Below are positions 1-7,872 of a stretch of 64,000 nt of DNA, piece after piece. Position numbers and translations under genes: made by a program. The stretch spans positions 496,001-560,000 of the forward strand of contig CAVQYC010000001.1 of assembly GCA_963717985.1 (NCBI GenBank), written 5' to 3'. The stretch is from BOG-1155 sp963717985. Lineage in GTDB: Bacteria > Desulfobacterota > Syntrophorhabdia > Syntrophorhabdales > WCHB1-27. The notes below the pieces were generated by a model, which saw only the letters and a program-made list of their open reading frames with translations, ran no database searches and was not told the origin of the DNA. Position 1 is the first letter of the stretch. The number at the start of each line of letters is the position of its first letter.

Positions 1-435
1 GAGTACGGCATCCCGGAAGAGGACATGTGGATCGACCCGATAGTCCTTCCCACGAACACCCAGCAAATCCAGGTGCAGGGCTGCACGGAGTTCATGATGA
101 TGCTCGGGGACATCGCCCCGGCTTGTAAGTCGACCTGCGGCCTCTCGAACATCTCGAACGGCGCCCCCGACCACCTCCGTCCCATCCTGAACAGGACCTA
201 CGCCATCTTTTTGAAGCGCTACGGCATGTACTCCGCTATCGCCGACGCCTTCGACCAGGAGCTTCAAACGATTGCGAAAGGCAAAAGACCCGAGATCGAG
301 GCCCTCGTCCACAAGGTGATGGATGGGGAAGCGGTCAGCCTCACGGGCCTCTCAAAAGAAGAGACCGATTATGTCAAGACGGCCAGGGTCCTCATAGGGC
401 AGACGCTCTACTCCGACTCGTGGCTCGACCTGTAG
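1..435 (+). CDS. acsE: Methyltetrahydrofolate:corrinoid/iron-sulfur protein methyltransferase (AcsE-like), C-terminal part
   Basis: The reading frame is open from the first base, so the N-terminus lies outside the window; 144 residues remain. The visible part resembles the C-terminal half of the pterin-binding TIM barrel of MeTr/AcsE, with the stretch TCGLSNISNGAP followed by LNRTY and a GMYSAIADAFDQEL helix, where the family has its 'GLSNxS ... INRTF ... GLDAAIxDPLDxEL' pattern. These enzymes move the methyl group of methyl-H4folate to the cobalt of the corrinoid iron-sulfur protein in the Wood-Ljungdahl pathway. The gene ends 2 bp before the HdrC start and leads an operon ending in MetV-MetF, which make methyl-H4folate, so context agrees with sequence. 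A related MtrH-like methyltransferase cannot be excluded. Confidence 0.78.
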   Translation, partial: EYGIPEEDMWIDPIVLPTNTQQIQVQGCTEFMMMLGDIAPACKSTCGLSNISNGAPDHLRPILNRTYAIFLKRYGMYSAIADAFDQELQTIAKGKRPEIEALVHKVMDGEAVSLTGLSKEETDYVKTARVLIGQTLYSDSWLDL

Positions 436-437
436 CC

Positions 438-965
438 ATGGACGACCTGACATTTTGTAAGGAGATGGAGCGGGAGAGCGCAGAGCAGATATCCGCCTGC
501 TACCAGTGCTACCGCTGCACGACCGGCTGCCCGGCCCTCCCGGAGATGGACATCCTCCCCCACCGGGTCATCCGGTACATCATGCTGGGCGAGAGAGAGA
601 AGGTGCTCTCCTCGAAGACCATCTGGTCCTGCCTCCAGTGCTATACGTGCAGCGTCCGCTGTCCCAACGACATACACATAGGCCACGTCTTCGATACGGC
701 AAGGAAGATCGCCGTCCGCGAAAAGAAGGCGTGTCCGGACGTCTGGACTTTCGATACGCTCTTCGTCGACAGCGTCCGCAGACACGGCCGGCTTTACGAG
801 ATGGAGACAATCATGCGCTACAAGCTGAAAAAGAAGGACCTCTTCTCCGATACGCGCATGGGCCTGGACATGATGAGGAAGGGCAGGATGGCCCTTTTCC
901 CGCACAACATTAAGGACAAAAAGGGGCTGCAAAGGGCGCTCGGCCGACTGGCCCAAAAAACATGA
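438..965 (+). CDS. hdrC: HdrC-like heterodisulfide reductase subunit C (two 4Fe-4S clusters)
   Basis: About 175 residues with two ferredoxin-type motifs, CYQCYRCTTGCP near residue 20 and CLQCYTCSVRCP near residue 65, each CxxCxxCxxxCP. This is the usual HdrC layout, passing electrons between HdrA flavin and the HdrB active site. A GTG at 420 is in frame, but the ATG at 438, directly after the upstream stop, gives the expected N-terminus and suggests translational coupling. The C-terminal third is basic and has no cofactor motifs. It is followed by HdrB, an unknown small protein and HdrA, so it is part of a soluble Hdr complex, here tied to methyl-H4folate metabolism rather than to methanogenesis. 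Confidence 0.88.
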   Translation: MDDLTFCKEMERESAEQISACYQCYRCTTGCPALPEMDILPHRVIRYIMLGEREKVLSSKTIWSCLQCYTCSVRCPNDIHIGHVFDTARKIAVREKKACPDVWTFDTLFVDSVRRHGRLYEMETIMRYKLKKKDLFSDTRMGLDMMRKGRMALFPHNIKDKKGLQRALGRLAQKT

Positions 966-1022
966 ATCATGTGATAAAATATTGCCCCCTAAAACAGGCG
1001 GTATAGTTAGAGGTGGCTCGAT

Positions 1023-1880
1023 ATGGTGACGTTGACGTACTACCCGGGTTGTTCTCTCAAGACGGGGAGCAAGTTCTACGAGACCTCGATTCAGAAGGTG
1101 TTTTCAACCTACGACATCGAGCTCAGGGAGCTTCCTGACTGGTCGTGTTGCGGCGCATCGGCGGCCCATACAATCGATGAGGAGCTTGCCCACGTGCTCG
1201 TGGCGCGGAACCTCGCCCTTGCTGAAAAGGAGGAGCTGACGTTCTTTGCGCCCTGCTCGGCCTGCTACAGCCGCTCAAAGATCACCAACGATACGATACG
1301 CAACGATATAAGCCTGCAGGACCGGCTGAATGGTGTCATCGCGCCCCTGGAGTGCACCGGATCGCTGGAAATAAAGAATATTATCGAGGTGCTCGACGAT
1401 CACGTCGGCGTTTCCGTTATTGCGAAAAAAAGGCCCTTCGACCTGTCCGCCTTACGGGTAGTGCCCTATTACGGCTGCGTGCTCACGCGCCTTATGCGGG
1501 TGAAGCCCTTTGACGACAGGGAGGACCCGAGGAGCATGGACGGGCTCCTCGGGGCGCTCGGCGCGACCGTCCTGGCCTGGCCCTTTAAAATGGAGTGCTG
1601 CGGGGCCACCAAGACGCTGACCGACAAAAAGATGACCGTGCGCCTCTCCGAGCGGATTATGGGTCGGGCGATAAGCGCGGGGGCAGACGCAATCGTCACC
1701 CCTTGCCCGCTGTGCCAGATGAACCTCGATCTGCTGCCGAGCCTAGGGAGCACTGCCCCGGTGATCCCCACGCTGTTTCTGTCGGAGGTCTTTGAGCTTG
1801 CCCTTTACGGCCGGATGATCGGTATGAGTTCCCACCTTGTTCCCGCGGAGCCGGTACTGAACAAAATCAAGGAGGCGTGA
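1023..1880 (+). CDS. hdrB: HdrB-like heterodisulfide reductase subunit B (CCG domains)
   Basis: 285 residues with two cysteine-rich CCG domains. The first has YYPGCSL at the start, WSCCGASAAH near residue 40 and FAPCSACYSR near residue 80; the second has YYGCVLTR near residue 150, MECCGATKTL near residue 190 and TPCPLCQMN near residue 230. In HdrB these cysteines bind the unusual non-cubane 4Fe-4S clusters that reduce the disulfide substrate. Organisms with MetVF-linked Hdr lack CoM/CoB, so the natural acceptor here is unknown; the subunit may instead deliver electrons to MetVF. A purine-rich ribosome site (AGAGGTGG) precedes the ATG. It follows hdrC by 57 bp and is 4 bp from the next gene. 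Confidence 0.88.
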   Translation: MVTLTYYPGCSLKTGSKFYETSIQKVFSTYDIELRELPDWSCCGASAAHTIDEELAHVLVARNLALAEKEELTFFAPCSACYSRSKITNDTIRNDISLQDRLNGVIAPLECTGSLEIKNIIEVLDDHVGVSVIAKKRPFDLSALRVVPYYGCVLTRLMRVKPFDDREDPRSMDGLLGALGATVLAWPFKMECCGATKTLTDKKMTVRLSERIMGRAISAGADAIVTPCPLCQMNLDLLPSLGSTAPVIPTLFLSEVFELALYGRMIGMSSHLVPAEPVLNKIKEA

Positions 1881-1884
1881 GGCT

Positions 1885-2238
1885 ATGGAGGCGCAAGAGG
1901 CACTCGATTTCATCAAGGCCCAGGATCCGGAAGGGGGCGAGCGTCTGAAGCGTCTGCTCGACAAGAAATCTGTGCTGGCTGACGGGAACGTCTACGGCGA
2001 GCGTTTCACCGACCGCCAGTTTAGCCTGGTTTTTGATCCGCTTCTGCGTTCCGCTTATGAAAAGGCGCAGATATTGGAGCTTTTGAGCGTGAAGGACGAG
2101 AAAGTCGCATCCCTTGCGGCACAGCTTTCCATGGATAAGGCGCGTGTCTTTGCGCACCTCCTGGACCTGGTCAAGAGGAACATGGTGGAAATCGCAGGGT
2201 TCGACGAGAGACACCCCGTCTTCAAAAAGAGGTGGTAA
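1885..2238 (+). CDS. Small conserved-looking protein of the Hdr operon, function unknown
   Basis: 117 residues, acidic and helical, with no cysteine, so it is not an iron-sulfur subunit. The C-terminal half (about residues 60-105) reads like a small winged-helix or helical bundle: KAQILELLSVKDEKVASLAA, then a second helix MDKARVFAHLLDLVKRN and a short strand MVEIAG. That resembles the ArsR/MarR 'lower the layer, then helix' pattern, but there is no basic recognition helix that I would call DNA-binding. The gene is 4 bp after hdrB and its stop is 5 bp before the hdrA ATG, so it must be co-translated with the complex. It could be an assembly factor or a structural subunit. I do not recognise the family. 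Confidence 0.75.
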   Translation: MEAQEALDFIKAQDPEGGERLKRLLDKKSVLADGNVYGERFTDRQFSLVFDPLLRSAYEKAQILELLSVKDEKVASLAAQLSMDKARVFAHLLDLVKRNMVEIAGFDERHPVFKKRW

Positions 2239-2243
2239 GGGCT

Positions 2244-5200
2244 ATGGATAAGGTTGGAAAAGTACTGATCATCGGAGGCGGCATCGGGGGGATGGAGGCT
2301 TCCCTCAACCTCGTGGAAGCCGGCTTCAAGGTCTATCTGGTTGACGAGAAGCCGAACATCGGCGGCAAGATGGCGCAGCTCGACAAGACATTCCCGACCA
2401 ATGACTGCTCCATGTGCATTATGGCGCCGAAGCTCGTCGAGGTAGGAAGGAACGCGAACGTCGAGTTACTCATGGGCAGCGAGGTGGTGGCCCTTGAGGG
2501 GCAGCCCGGTAATTTCACTGCCGTCATCAAGAGGCGACCGCGGAGGATCATTAAAGAGAAGTGTACGTCCTGCGGCCTCTGTGCGCCTTACTGTCCCCTT
2601 GAAGTCCCGGCGGATTACAATGAAGGGCTTTCACGGAGAAGCGCAGCCTTCATCAACTTCCCCCAGGCCATCCCCTCCACCTACTCCATCGATCGGGAGA
2701 TACCGCCCTGCGTCAACAGGTGCCCCATCAACATCAATGCGCGCGACTACGTGGGCCTCATCGCCCAGGGTAGGTTTCTGGAAGCCCTCGACGTCATACG
2801 CGAGAAGCTGCCCTTTCCAGGCACCATCGGCCGCATCTGCAACCACCCCTGCGAGGACGCATGTCTCAGGGGCGAAAAGGTCGACCAGCCTCTGAGCATA
2901 TGCGCGCTGAAGCGGTTCGTCGCCGACTACGAGACGGGCCGGCGGGAGATGCCCGTGCCCGGGACAGGGCCGGACAAAGGCAAGAAAGTGGCGGTGATCG
3001 GCGGCGGCCCGTCGGGCATGGCATGCGCCATAAGCTTGCGGAAGGCGGGTTATGGCGTCACGATCTTCGAGGCCCGGAATAAGCTGGGTGGCATGCTCTA
3101 TTGGGGCATCCCGGCCTATCGTCTGCCCAAGGACGTGCTCGACCGTGAGACGTCGATTGTCGAGGCCATGGGGATCGAGGTCCGCTACGGAACGCAGGTG
3201 GGCAAGGATGTATCTCTGAAAGATATCCGGAAAGACTTCGATGCGGTCTATGCCGGCTGCGGCGCACAGGGGGGCAGAAAGATCGGCCTTGAGGACGAGG
3301 ACGCCCCCGGCGTGATGACCGGCGTGGAGTTCCTGCGCCTTTCCAATGAGAAAAGGCCCCTGGATGTCCGTGGTAAGGTAGTGGTGGTGGGCGGCGGCAA
3401 CGTGGCGGTGGATGTGGCGCTCACTGCGCGGCGTCTGGGCAAGGCGGAAGTGCATATGGTCTGCCTGGAGAAGTGGGACGAGATGCCCGCGAGCAAATGG
3501 GAGGTCGAGCAGTGCATCGAAGAGGGCATAAAGATACATACCTCGTGGGGCCCGTGCCGGATCCACCAGGAGAAGGGACATGTCAAGGCCCTCGAGTTCA
3601 GGCGGTGCACTGCCGTATTCGATGAGATGGGGCGGTTCAACCCTTCTTTTGCGGAGGGCGTCAGGAAGACTTACGAGGCCGACATGGTCATCCTCGCCAT
3701 CGGCCAGTCTCCGGAAACGGGGTTTTTGAAAGAGCTGCCCGAGGTCGAGATGCTCGGCGGGGGGTGGATCAAAGCAGACCCTGTCTCCCTGGCGACGGGG
3801 CTTCCAGGCGTTTTTGCCGGGGGTGATATCGTGACCGGCCCGAAAATGGCGATCGACGCCGTGAGCCAGGGGCAAGAGGCGGCCGAGTCGATCGTACGGT
3901 ACCTTGAAGGGAGAGACCTGAAGGAGGGGCGGTGCGCAAAAGAGGCGGAGCTGGTCGTTGAGGTGCCCGATGGGATCGAGCGGCGTGCCCGCGCGGTTGC
4001 CCCCTCTATCCCTGTCGACAGCAGGAAGGGTTTCGAGGAAGTGGAGCTGGCCTTTGACGAGGCGACTGCGAGGCTTGAGGCGGAGCGCTGTCTGAACTGC
4101 AGGCGCTGCCTCGGATGCAAGCTCTGCGAAGAGGCGTGTAAGCCCGGCGCCATCAACTATCTGCAAGGGCCGGAAGAGGTGCGGGTCGATGTGGGAAGTG
4201 TGATTGTCGCGGCGGGCCTCGATGAGTACGACCCTTCCCAGAGGCCGGAGCTTGGCTACGGCGTGTACAAGAATGTGCTGACGAGCACCGAGTTCGAGCG
4301 TATTTTATCCGCCACGGGGCCTACATCGAGCATGGTCATGCGTCCCTCCGACGGGAAGGTGCCGAAGAAGGTGGCGTGGCTCCAGTGCGTAGGGAGCCGG
4401 GACAAGACAAACGAATACTGTTCGTCCGTCTGCTGCATGTATGCAACGAAAGAGGCGATCATCGCGAAAGAGCATCAGAATGATATAGAGCCGACGATCT
4501 TCTATATGGACGTAAGGGCCTTCGGCAAGGGGTTCGACCAGTACTACGAGAGGGCGCGGCACGAGCACGGCGTCCACTACGTGAAATCTTCCATATCGAG
4601 GATCCTGGAAGACCAGGAGACGACCGATCTCGAAGTGGTCTATGTCGATGAGGAGGGCCGGGTTACTTCGGAGATGTTCGACATGGCGGTCCTGTCGGTG
4701 GGCATACGGCCGAGCCGGAGCCTTCCGGGCCTCGCCCGTGCGCTCGGTATCGGGCTCAACGAGTACGGCTTCGTGCAGTCGTCCTCACACAATCCCGTGC
4801 TCACGACAAAGGCAGGTATCTACGTGGCCGGCGCGTCGGAAGCGCCTAAGGATATCCCCGAGACGGTGACCCAGGCATCGGGCGCCGCATGTGAGGCCGC
4901 CTCCGTCATCTGCGAGGTGCGGGGCAAGGATTTCGTGGTCAAGCCCTTGCCTGAAGAACGTGAGGTGCCTGCCCTTGAGCAGCCCCGGATCGGTGTGTTT
5001 ATCTGCCACTGCGGCGTGAACATCGGCTCGGTGGTCAACGTGCCGGAGGTGAGAGAGTATGCGAAAAGCCTCCCCAACGTGGTGGTGGCCGATGAGAACC
5101 TCTTTACCTGTTCTCAGGATACGCAGGAGAAGATGAAGCACCTGGTCAACGAGTACGGCCTCAACAGGGTGGTCGTCGCCTCCTGTTCGCCGCGCACGCA

Positions 5201-5969
5201 CGAATTCCTCTTCCGCTCGACCATCCGAGAAGCGGGCCTTAACAAGTACCTCTTCGAGATGGCCAACATCCGGGACCAATGCTCCTGGGTCCACATGAGG
5301 GACAAGGATGGTGCCACGAAAAAGGCGAAAACGCTGGTCAGGATGGCAGTGACCAACGCAAACTATATCAAGCCCTTGAAAGAAGTCGCCATAGGGGTGA
5401 ACAAGAGCGCCCTTGTGTTCGGCGGCGGCCTGGCGGGCATGACCGCGGCCCTCAAGCTTGCGGGGCAGAACTTTGAGGTATCCCTCGTGGAGAAAGAGGC
5501 CGCCCTCGGCGGCAACCTGCGCCATATCCATACGACTTTGGATGGGACGAACGTCCGGGAGTTCCTCGCGAACCTGACCGAGCAGGTTGTGAGCCACCCG
5601 CTCATACACGTCATGACGGAAACGACCGTGGTCGACCACTCCGGTTTTCAGGGTAACTTCGAGACCGGCCTCCAGCACATGCCGACAAAGACCACTACCA
5701 GAGCTGAAACACGGAATTTTGGTGGTGGCTACGGGAGGCGAGGAATTAAAACCGAAAGGCCAGTACGGGTACGGAGAAGACGTCCGGGTCATGACCCAGA
5801 TGGAGCTGGAAGCGCGGCTGGCGGAAAAAACGCTGCCCCCGGCGCAGCGGCTTACCATGATCCAGTGCGTGGGGTCACGGAACGAGGAGCGGCCCTACTG
5901 CAGCCGGATTTGCTGCTCCAACGCGATAAAGCATGCGATAGAGCTCAAGGAAGCCAACGCCGGCCTTGA
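2244..5969 (+). CDS. hdrA: HdrA-like flavoprotein fused to NfnB/GltD-like module, N-terminal and central part (frameshifted near 5700)
   Basis: This is the 5' part of one giant HdrA gene that continues in another frame to 6666. Modules in order: HdrA FAD domain (GGGIGGMEASL near residue 10, then DCSMCIMAPKL); a 4Fe-4S motif CTSCGLCAPYCP near 105; a GltD/NfnB-type region with CVNRCP and ICNHPCEDACLRG (150-215), a first Rossmann site VAVIGGGPSGMACA near 250 and a second VVVVGGGNVAVDVA near 385; another cluster CLNCRRCLGCKLCEEAC near 620; a second HdrA body with CHCGVN near 920 and FGGGLAGMTAAL near 1055. Start chosen at ATG 2244, after AGAGGTGG, rather than GTG 2232. The true frame is lost close to base 5700; residues after that are out-of-frame read-through. 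Dropping one base near 5700 gives a continuous product of about 1,470 residues. Confidence 0.82.
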   Translation: MDKVGKVLIIGGGIGGMEASLNLVEAGFKVYLVDEKPNIGGKMAQLDKTFPTNDCSMCIMAPKLVEVGRNANVELLMGSEVVALEGQPGNFTAVIKRRPRRIIKEKCTSCGLCAPYCPLEVPADYNEGLSRRSAAFINFPQAIPSTYSIDREIPPCVNRCPININARDYVGLIAQGRFLEALDVIREKLPFPGTIGRICNHPCEDACLRGEKVDQPLSICALKRFVADYETGRREMPVPGTGPDKGKKVAVIGGGPSGMACAISLRKAGYGVTIFEARNKLGGMLYWGIPAYRLPKDVLDRETSIVEAMGIEVRYGTQVGKDVSLKDIRKDFDAVYAGCGAQGGRKIGLEDEDAPGVMTGVEFLRLSNEKRPLDVRGKVVVVGGGNVAVDVALTARRLGKAEVHMVCLEKWDEMPASKWEVEQCIEEGIKIHTSWGPCRIHQEKGHVKALEFRRCTAVFDEMGRFNPSFAEGVRKTYEADMVILAIGQSPETGFLKELPEVEMLGGGWIKADPVSLATGLPGVFAGGDIVTGPKMAIDAVSQGQEAAESIVRYLEGRDLKEGRCAKEAELVVEVPDGIERRARAVAPSIPVDSRKGFEEVELAFDEATARLEAERCLNCRRCLGCKLCEEACKPGAINYLQGPEEVRVDVGSVIVAAGLDEYDPSQRPELGYGVYKNVLTSTEFERILSATGPTSSMVMRPSDGKVPKKVAWLQCVGSRDKTNEYCSSVCCMYATKEAIIAKEHQNDIEPTIFYMDVRAFGKGFDQYYERARHEHGVHYVKSSISRILEDQETTDLEVVYVDEEGRVTSEMFDMAVLSVGIRPSRSLPGLARALGIGLNEYGFVQSSSHNPVLTTKAGIYVAGASEAPKDIPETVTQASGAACEAASVICEVRGKDFVVKPLPEEREVPALEQPRIGVFICHCGVNIGSVVNVPEVREYAKSLPNVVVADENLFTCSQDTQEKMKHLVNEYGLNRVVVASCSPRTHEFLFRSTIREAGLNKYLFEMANIRDQCSWVHMRDKDGATKKAKTLVRMAVTNANYIKPLKEVAIGVNKSALVFGGGLAGMTAALKLAGQNFEVSLVEKEAALGGNLRHIHTTLDGTNVREFLANLTEQVVSHPLIHVMTETTVVDHSGFQGNFETGLQHMPTKTTTRAETRNFGGGYGRRGIKTERPVRVRRRRPGHDPDGAGSAAGGKNAAPGAAAYHDPVRGVTERGAALLQPDLLLQRDKACDRAQGSQRRP

Positions 5970-6666
5970 CGTGGTGATCCTCTTCAGGGACGTGATGACT
6001 TACGGGTTCCTGGAGAAGTACTACCTGAAGGCGCGGAAAGCCGGGGTGCGGTTCCTGCGCTACGAGAAAGAGCGCCCGCCCGTTGTCGCCGGGAGAAACG
6101 GCAGGCTGACCCTTACCTGCTACGACCCCTCGATCATGGAAGAGCTGACCTTCGATACCGATCTTCTGGTGTTGAGCGCCGCGACAGTAGCCGGGCAGAA
6201 CGAAGCGCTCGGGAACCTTCTCAAGGCCCCGAGGACCCAGGAAGGCTTCTTCCTGGAGGCGCACATGAAGCTGAGACCCGTCGATTTTGCATCCGACGGC
6301 ATGTACCTGTGCGGTCTTGCCCATTCACCGAAGAACATGCGGGAGACCATCACCCAGGCAGAGGCTGCTGTTGCCAAGGCCTGCACCGTATTGTCGAAAG
6401 ACCGGATACTTGTCGGCGGTGTCGTTGCGGAGGTGCAGGCCGATAAGTGCGCCGCCTGCCTCACGTGCGTCCGTGCATGCCCTTACAGCGTGCCCGTCAT
6501 CAACGCGAAGGGAGAGGCGGAGATCGATATCAGCAAGTGCAAGGGGTGCGGCAGTTGCGCAGCCGAATGTCCCGCGAAGGCCATAGACCTGATGCACTAC
6601 CGGGATATCCAGATTATCGAGAAATCGGGGGCGATGCTTTCGGAGGGAGGGTGCGATGCAGTTTGA
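5701..6666 (+). CDS. hdrA: HdrA-like flavoprotein, C-terminal part (continuation of the frameshifted hdrA)
   Basis: This frame continues the HdrA sequence without loss from base 5701: ELKHGILVVATGGEE follows the upstream frame's FETGLQHMPTKTTT as in intact HdrA proteins. It holds the HdrA signature QCVGSRNEERPYCSRICC near 5860-5920, where paired cysteines ligate the HdrA-specific cluster, and two C-terminal ferredoxin motifs, CAACLTCVRACP (about 6450) and CKGCGSCAAECP (about 6540). A gene caller would place a TTG start at 5719 inside a beta strand of the Rossmann domain, with no ribosome site, so it is not an independent gene. The single-base shift is either a sequencing or assembly error or a real inactivating mutation; the intact downstream part favours an error. 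The last 11 bp overlap the mvhD start. Confidence 0.82.
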   Translation, partial: ELKHGILVVATGGEELKPKGQYGYGEDVRVMTQMELEARLAEKTLPPAQRLTMIQCVGSRNEERPYCSRICCSNAIKHAIELKEANAGLDVVILFRDVMTYGFLEKYYLKARKAGVRFLRYEKERPPVVAGRNGRLTLTCYDPSIMEELTFDTDLLVLSAATVAGQNEALGNLLKAPRTQEGFFLEAHMKLRPVDFASDGMYLCGLAHSPKNMRETITQAEAAVAKACTVLSKDRILVGGVVAEVQADKCAACLTCVRACPYSVPVINAKGEAEIDISKCKGCGSCAAECPAKAIDLMHYRDIQIIEKSGAMLSEGGCDAV

Positions 6667-7081
6667 GCCTGAAATTGTCGCGTTTTGTTGCGAATATTGA
6701 GCGTATACCGCTGCGGACCTGGCAGGTTCGATGAGGCTCACTTATCCGACAAATGTGAAGATCGTCAAGGTACCGTGCACCGGCAGGGTGGATATCATCC
6801 ATATGCTCAAAGCCTTCGAGAATGGTGCCGACGGCGTTTTTGTGGCGGGTTGCCTGGAGGGGGAGTGCCATTTCCTTAAGGGGAACCTGCGCGCCAGGAA
6901 GCGTGTGGCGCAGGTGCAAGCACTGCTCAACGAGTGCGGCATCGGAGGAGACCGAATAGCAATGTACAACCTTTCTTCCGCTCAGGGGCAGAGGTTTGCC
7001 GAGATCAGCCGCGAGATGACGGAGAAGGTGCGGCAGCTCGGACCCAACCCCGCGAAGAAGGGGAGAGCAAAGGCAGCATGA
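6656..7081 (+). CDS. mvhD: MvhD-like hydrogenase/Hdr iron-sulfur subunit, predicted selenoprotein (UGA at 6698-6700)
   Basis: Reading from ATG 6656 gives MQFEPEIVAFCCEY, then TGA, then AYTAADLAGSMRLTYP, and the frame stays open to 7081 (141 residues with the TGA decoded). MvhD/FlpD proteins begin with FCCxxC(S/A)Y(A/G)xADLAG, so the TGA sits exactly at a conserved [2Fe-2S] cysteine and is best read as selenocysteine (residue 15). A hairpin fitting a bacterial SECIS element follows (6714-6730). The rest is normal: CSGRVD-like PCTGRVD near 47, GVFVAGCLEGECH near 70 and GNLRARKRV near 85. MvhD passes electrons from a hydrogenase or dehydrogenase to HdrA. The start overlaps the hdrA stop by 11 bp. 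A start at 6731 would lose the whole cluster-binding N-terminus. Confidence 0.85.
6714..6730 (+). promoter_or_regulatory. SECIS hairpin for selenocysteine insertion in mvhD
   Basis: CGGACCU (6714-6720) pairs with AGGUUCG (6724-6730), seven pairs including one G-U, closing the loop GGC. The stem begins 13 nt after the UGA and the loop 20 nt after it. Bacterial SECIS elements lie just downstream of the UGA inside the coding region, with a short apical loop having G in its first two positions, and this fits. SelB binding to this loop is inferred. Confidence 0.7.
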
Positions 7082-7203
7082 AAGAGAATTGCCACCCGCG
7101 AGCGTAAGTGCGGGACCGCGCAGCGGTGCGGGGCGCCCGGCGTCCACAGCCGGGTCGCAACCGGCTAAAACAGGTGGTCCCGGTAATTGAAGAGGGGGAG
7201 ATC

Positions 7204-7872
7204 ATGATAGTAGCGAACAGAAAACCCTTCGAGGAGATCGTGGAGCTGGTCAAGCCGTACAAGAGCATACTCCTCCTCGGCTGCAACGAGTGCGTCACCG
7301 TCTGCGCGACGGGAGGGGCCAAGGAGGTGGCAGTCCTTGCGTCAGAGCTGCGCATGCACCGTGAAAAGGAGGGGCAGCCGATCGAGATCAAAGAGCATGT
7401 GCTCGAGCGGAATTGCGACCCTGAATATGTGGAGAGCCTCGCGACCGTTATTGGAGATGCCGAGGCGGTCCTTTCCATGGCATGCGGCTGCGGCATCCAG
7501 TTCGTCGGCGAGCACTACCTACGCCTGCGCGTATTGCCGGCGGTCAACACGACCTTTGACGGGGTGGCCGAGGAGCAGGGAGTTTGGGCCGAGCGTTGTC
7601 TCGGCTGCGGCAACTGCATCCTCGACAAAACACTCGGCATCTGTCCCGTCACCCGCTGCGCAAAGAGTCTCTTTAACGGCCCCTGCGGCGGTTCCCACGG
7701 AGGGAAGTGCGAGGTGAGCGACGAGACGCCCTGCGGCTGGCAGCTCATAGTCGACCGGTACAAAGAGATGAATATGCTCGATAAATACATGGAGATTCAG
7801 CCGCTGAAGAACTGGTCCACGTCGCGGGACGGCGGCCCGAGGAAAAGGGTCAGGGAGGATCTGAAGCTATGA
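7204..7872 (+). CDS. metV: MetV, zinc/iron-sulfur partner of methylene-H4folate reductase
   Basis: 222 residues from ATG 7204, preceded by the ribosome site AGGGGGAG; an ORF starting at 7108 has a low-complexity arginine-rich leader and no such site. Cysteine motifs typical of the 'MTHFR C-terminal' MetV family: LLGCNECVTVCATGG near residue 20, ACGCGIQF near 93, and a dense cluster CLGCGNCILDKTLGICPVT...CGGSHGGKC from about 135 to 175. In acetogens MetV binds 4Fe-4S clusters and links MetF to its electron donor (MetFV-HdrABC-MvhD in Moorella-type systems). It overlaps metF by the ATGA junction at 7869, so translation is coupled. Confidence 0.86.
   Translation: MIVANRKPFEEIVELVKPYKSILLLGCNECVTVCATGGAKEVAVLASELRMHREKEGQPIEIKEHVLERNCDPEYVESLATVIGDAEAVLSMACGCGIQFVGEHYLRLRVLPAVNTTFDGVAEEQGVWAERCLGCGNCILDKTLGICPVTRCAKSLFNGPCGGSHGGKCEVSDETPCGWQLIVDRYKEMNMLDKYMEIQPLKNWSTSRDGGPRKRVREDLKL

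Noticed and set aside
2631..4166. 511-codon open frame on the minus strand inside hdrA
   Set aside because: It is the antisense of strongly conserved HdrA/GltD sequence; its product is His/Arg/Leu-rich with no domain pattern, and length is due to high G+C.
6731..7081. Start of mvhD at ATG 6731
   Set aside because: It would delete the cluster-binding N-terminus that is plainly encoded upstream across the TGA codon.
7108..7203. N-terminal extension of MetV
   Set aside because: The leader is arginine-rich, non-conserved in appearance and lacks a ribosome site, while ATG 7204 has AGGGGGAG in place.
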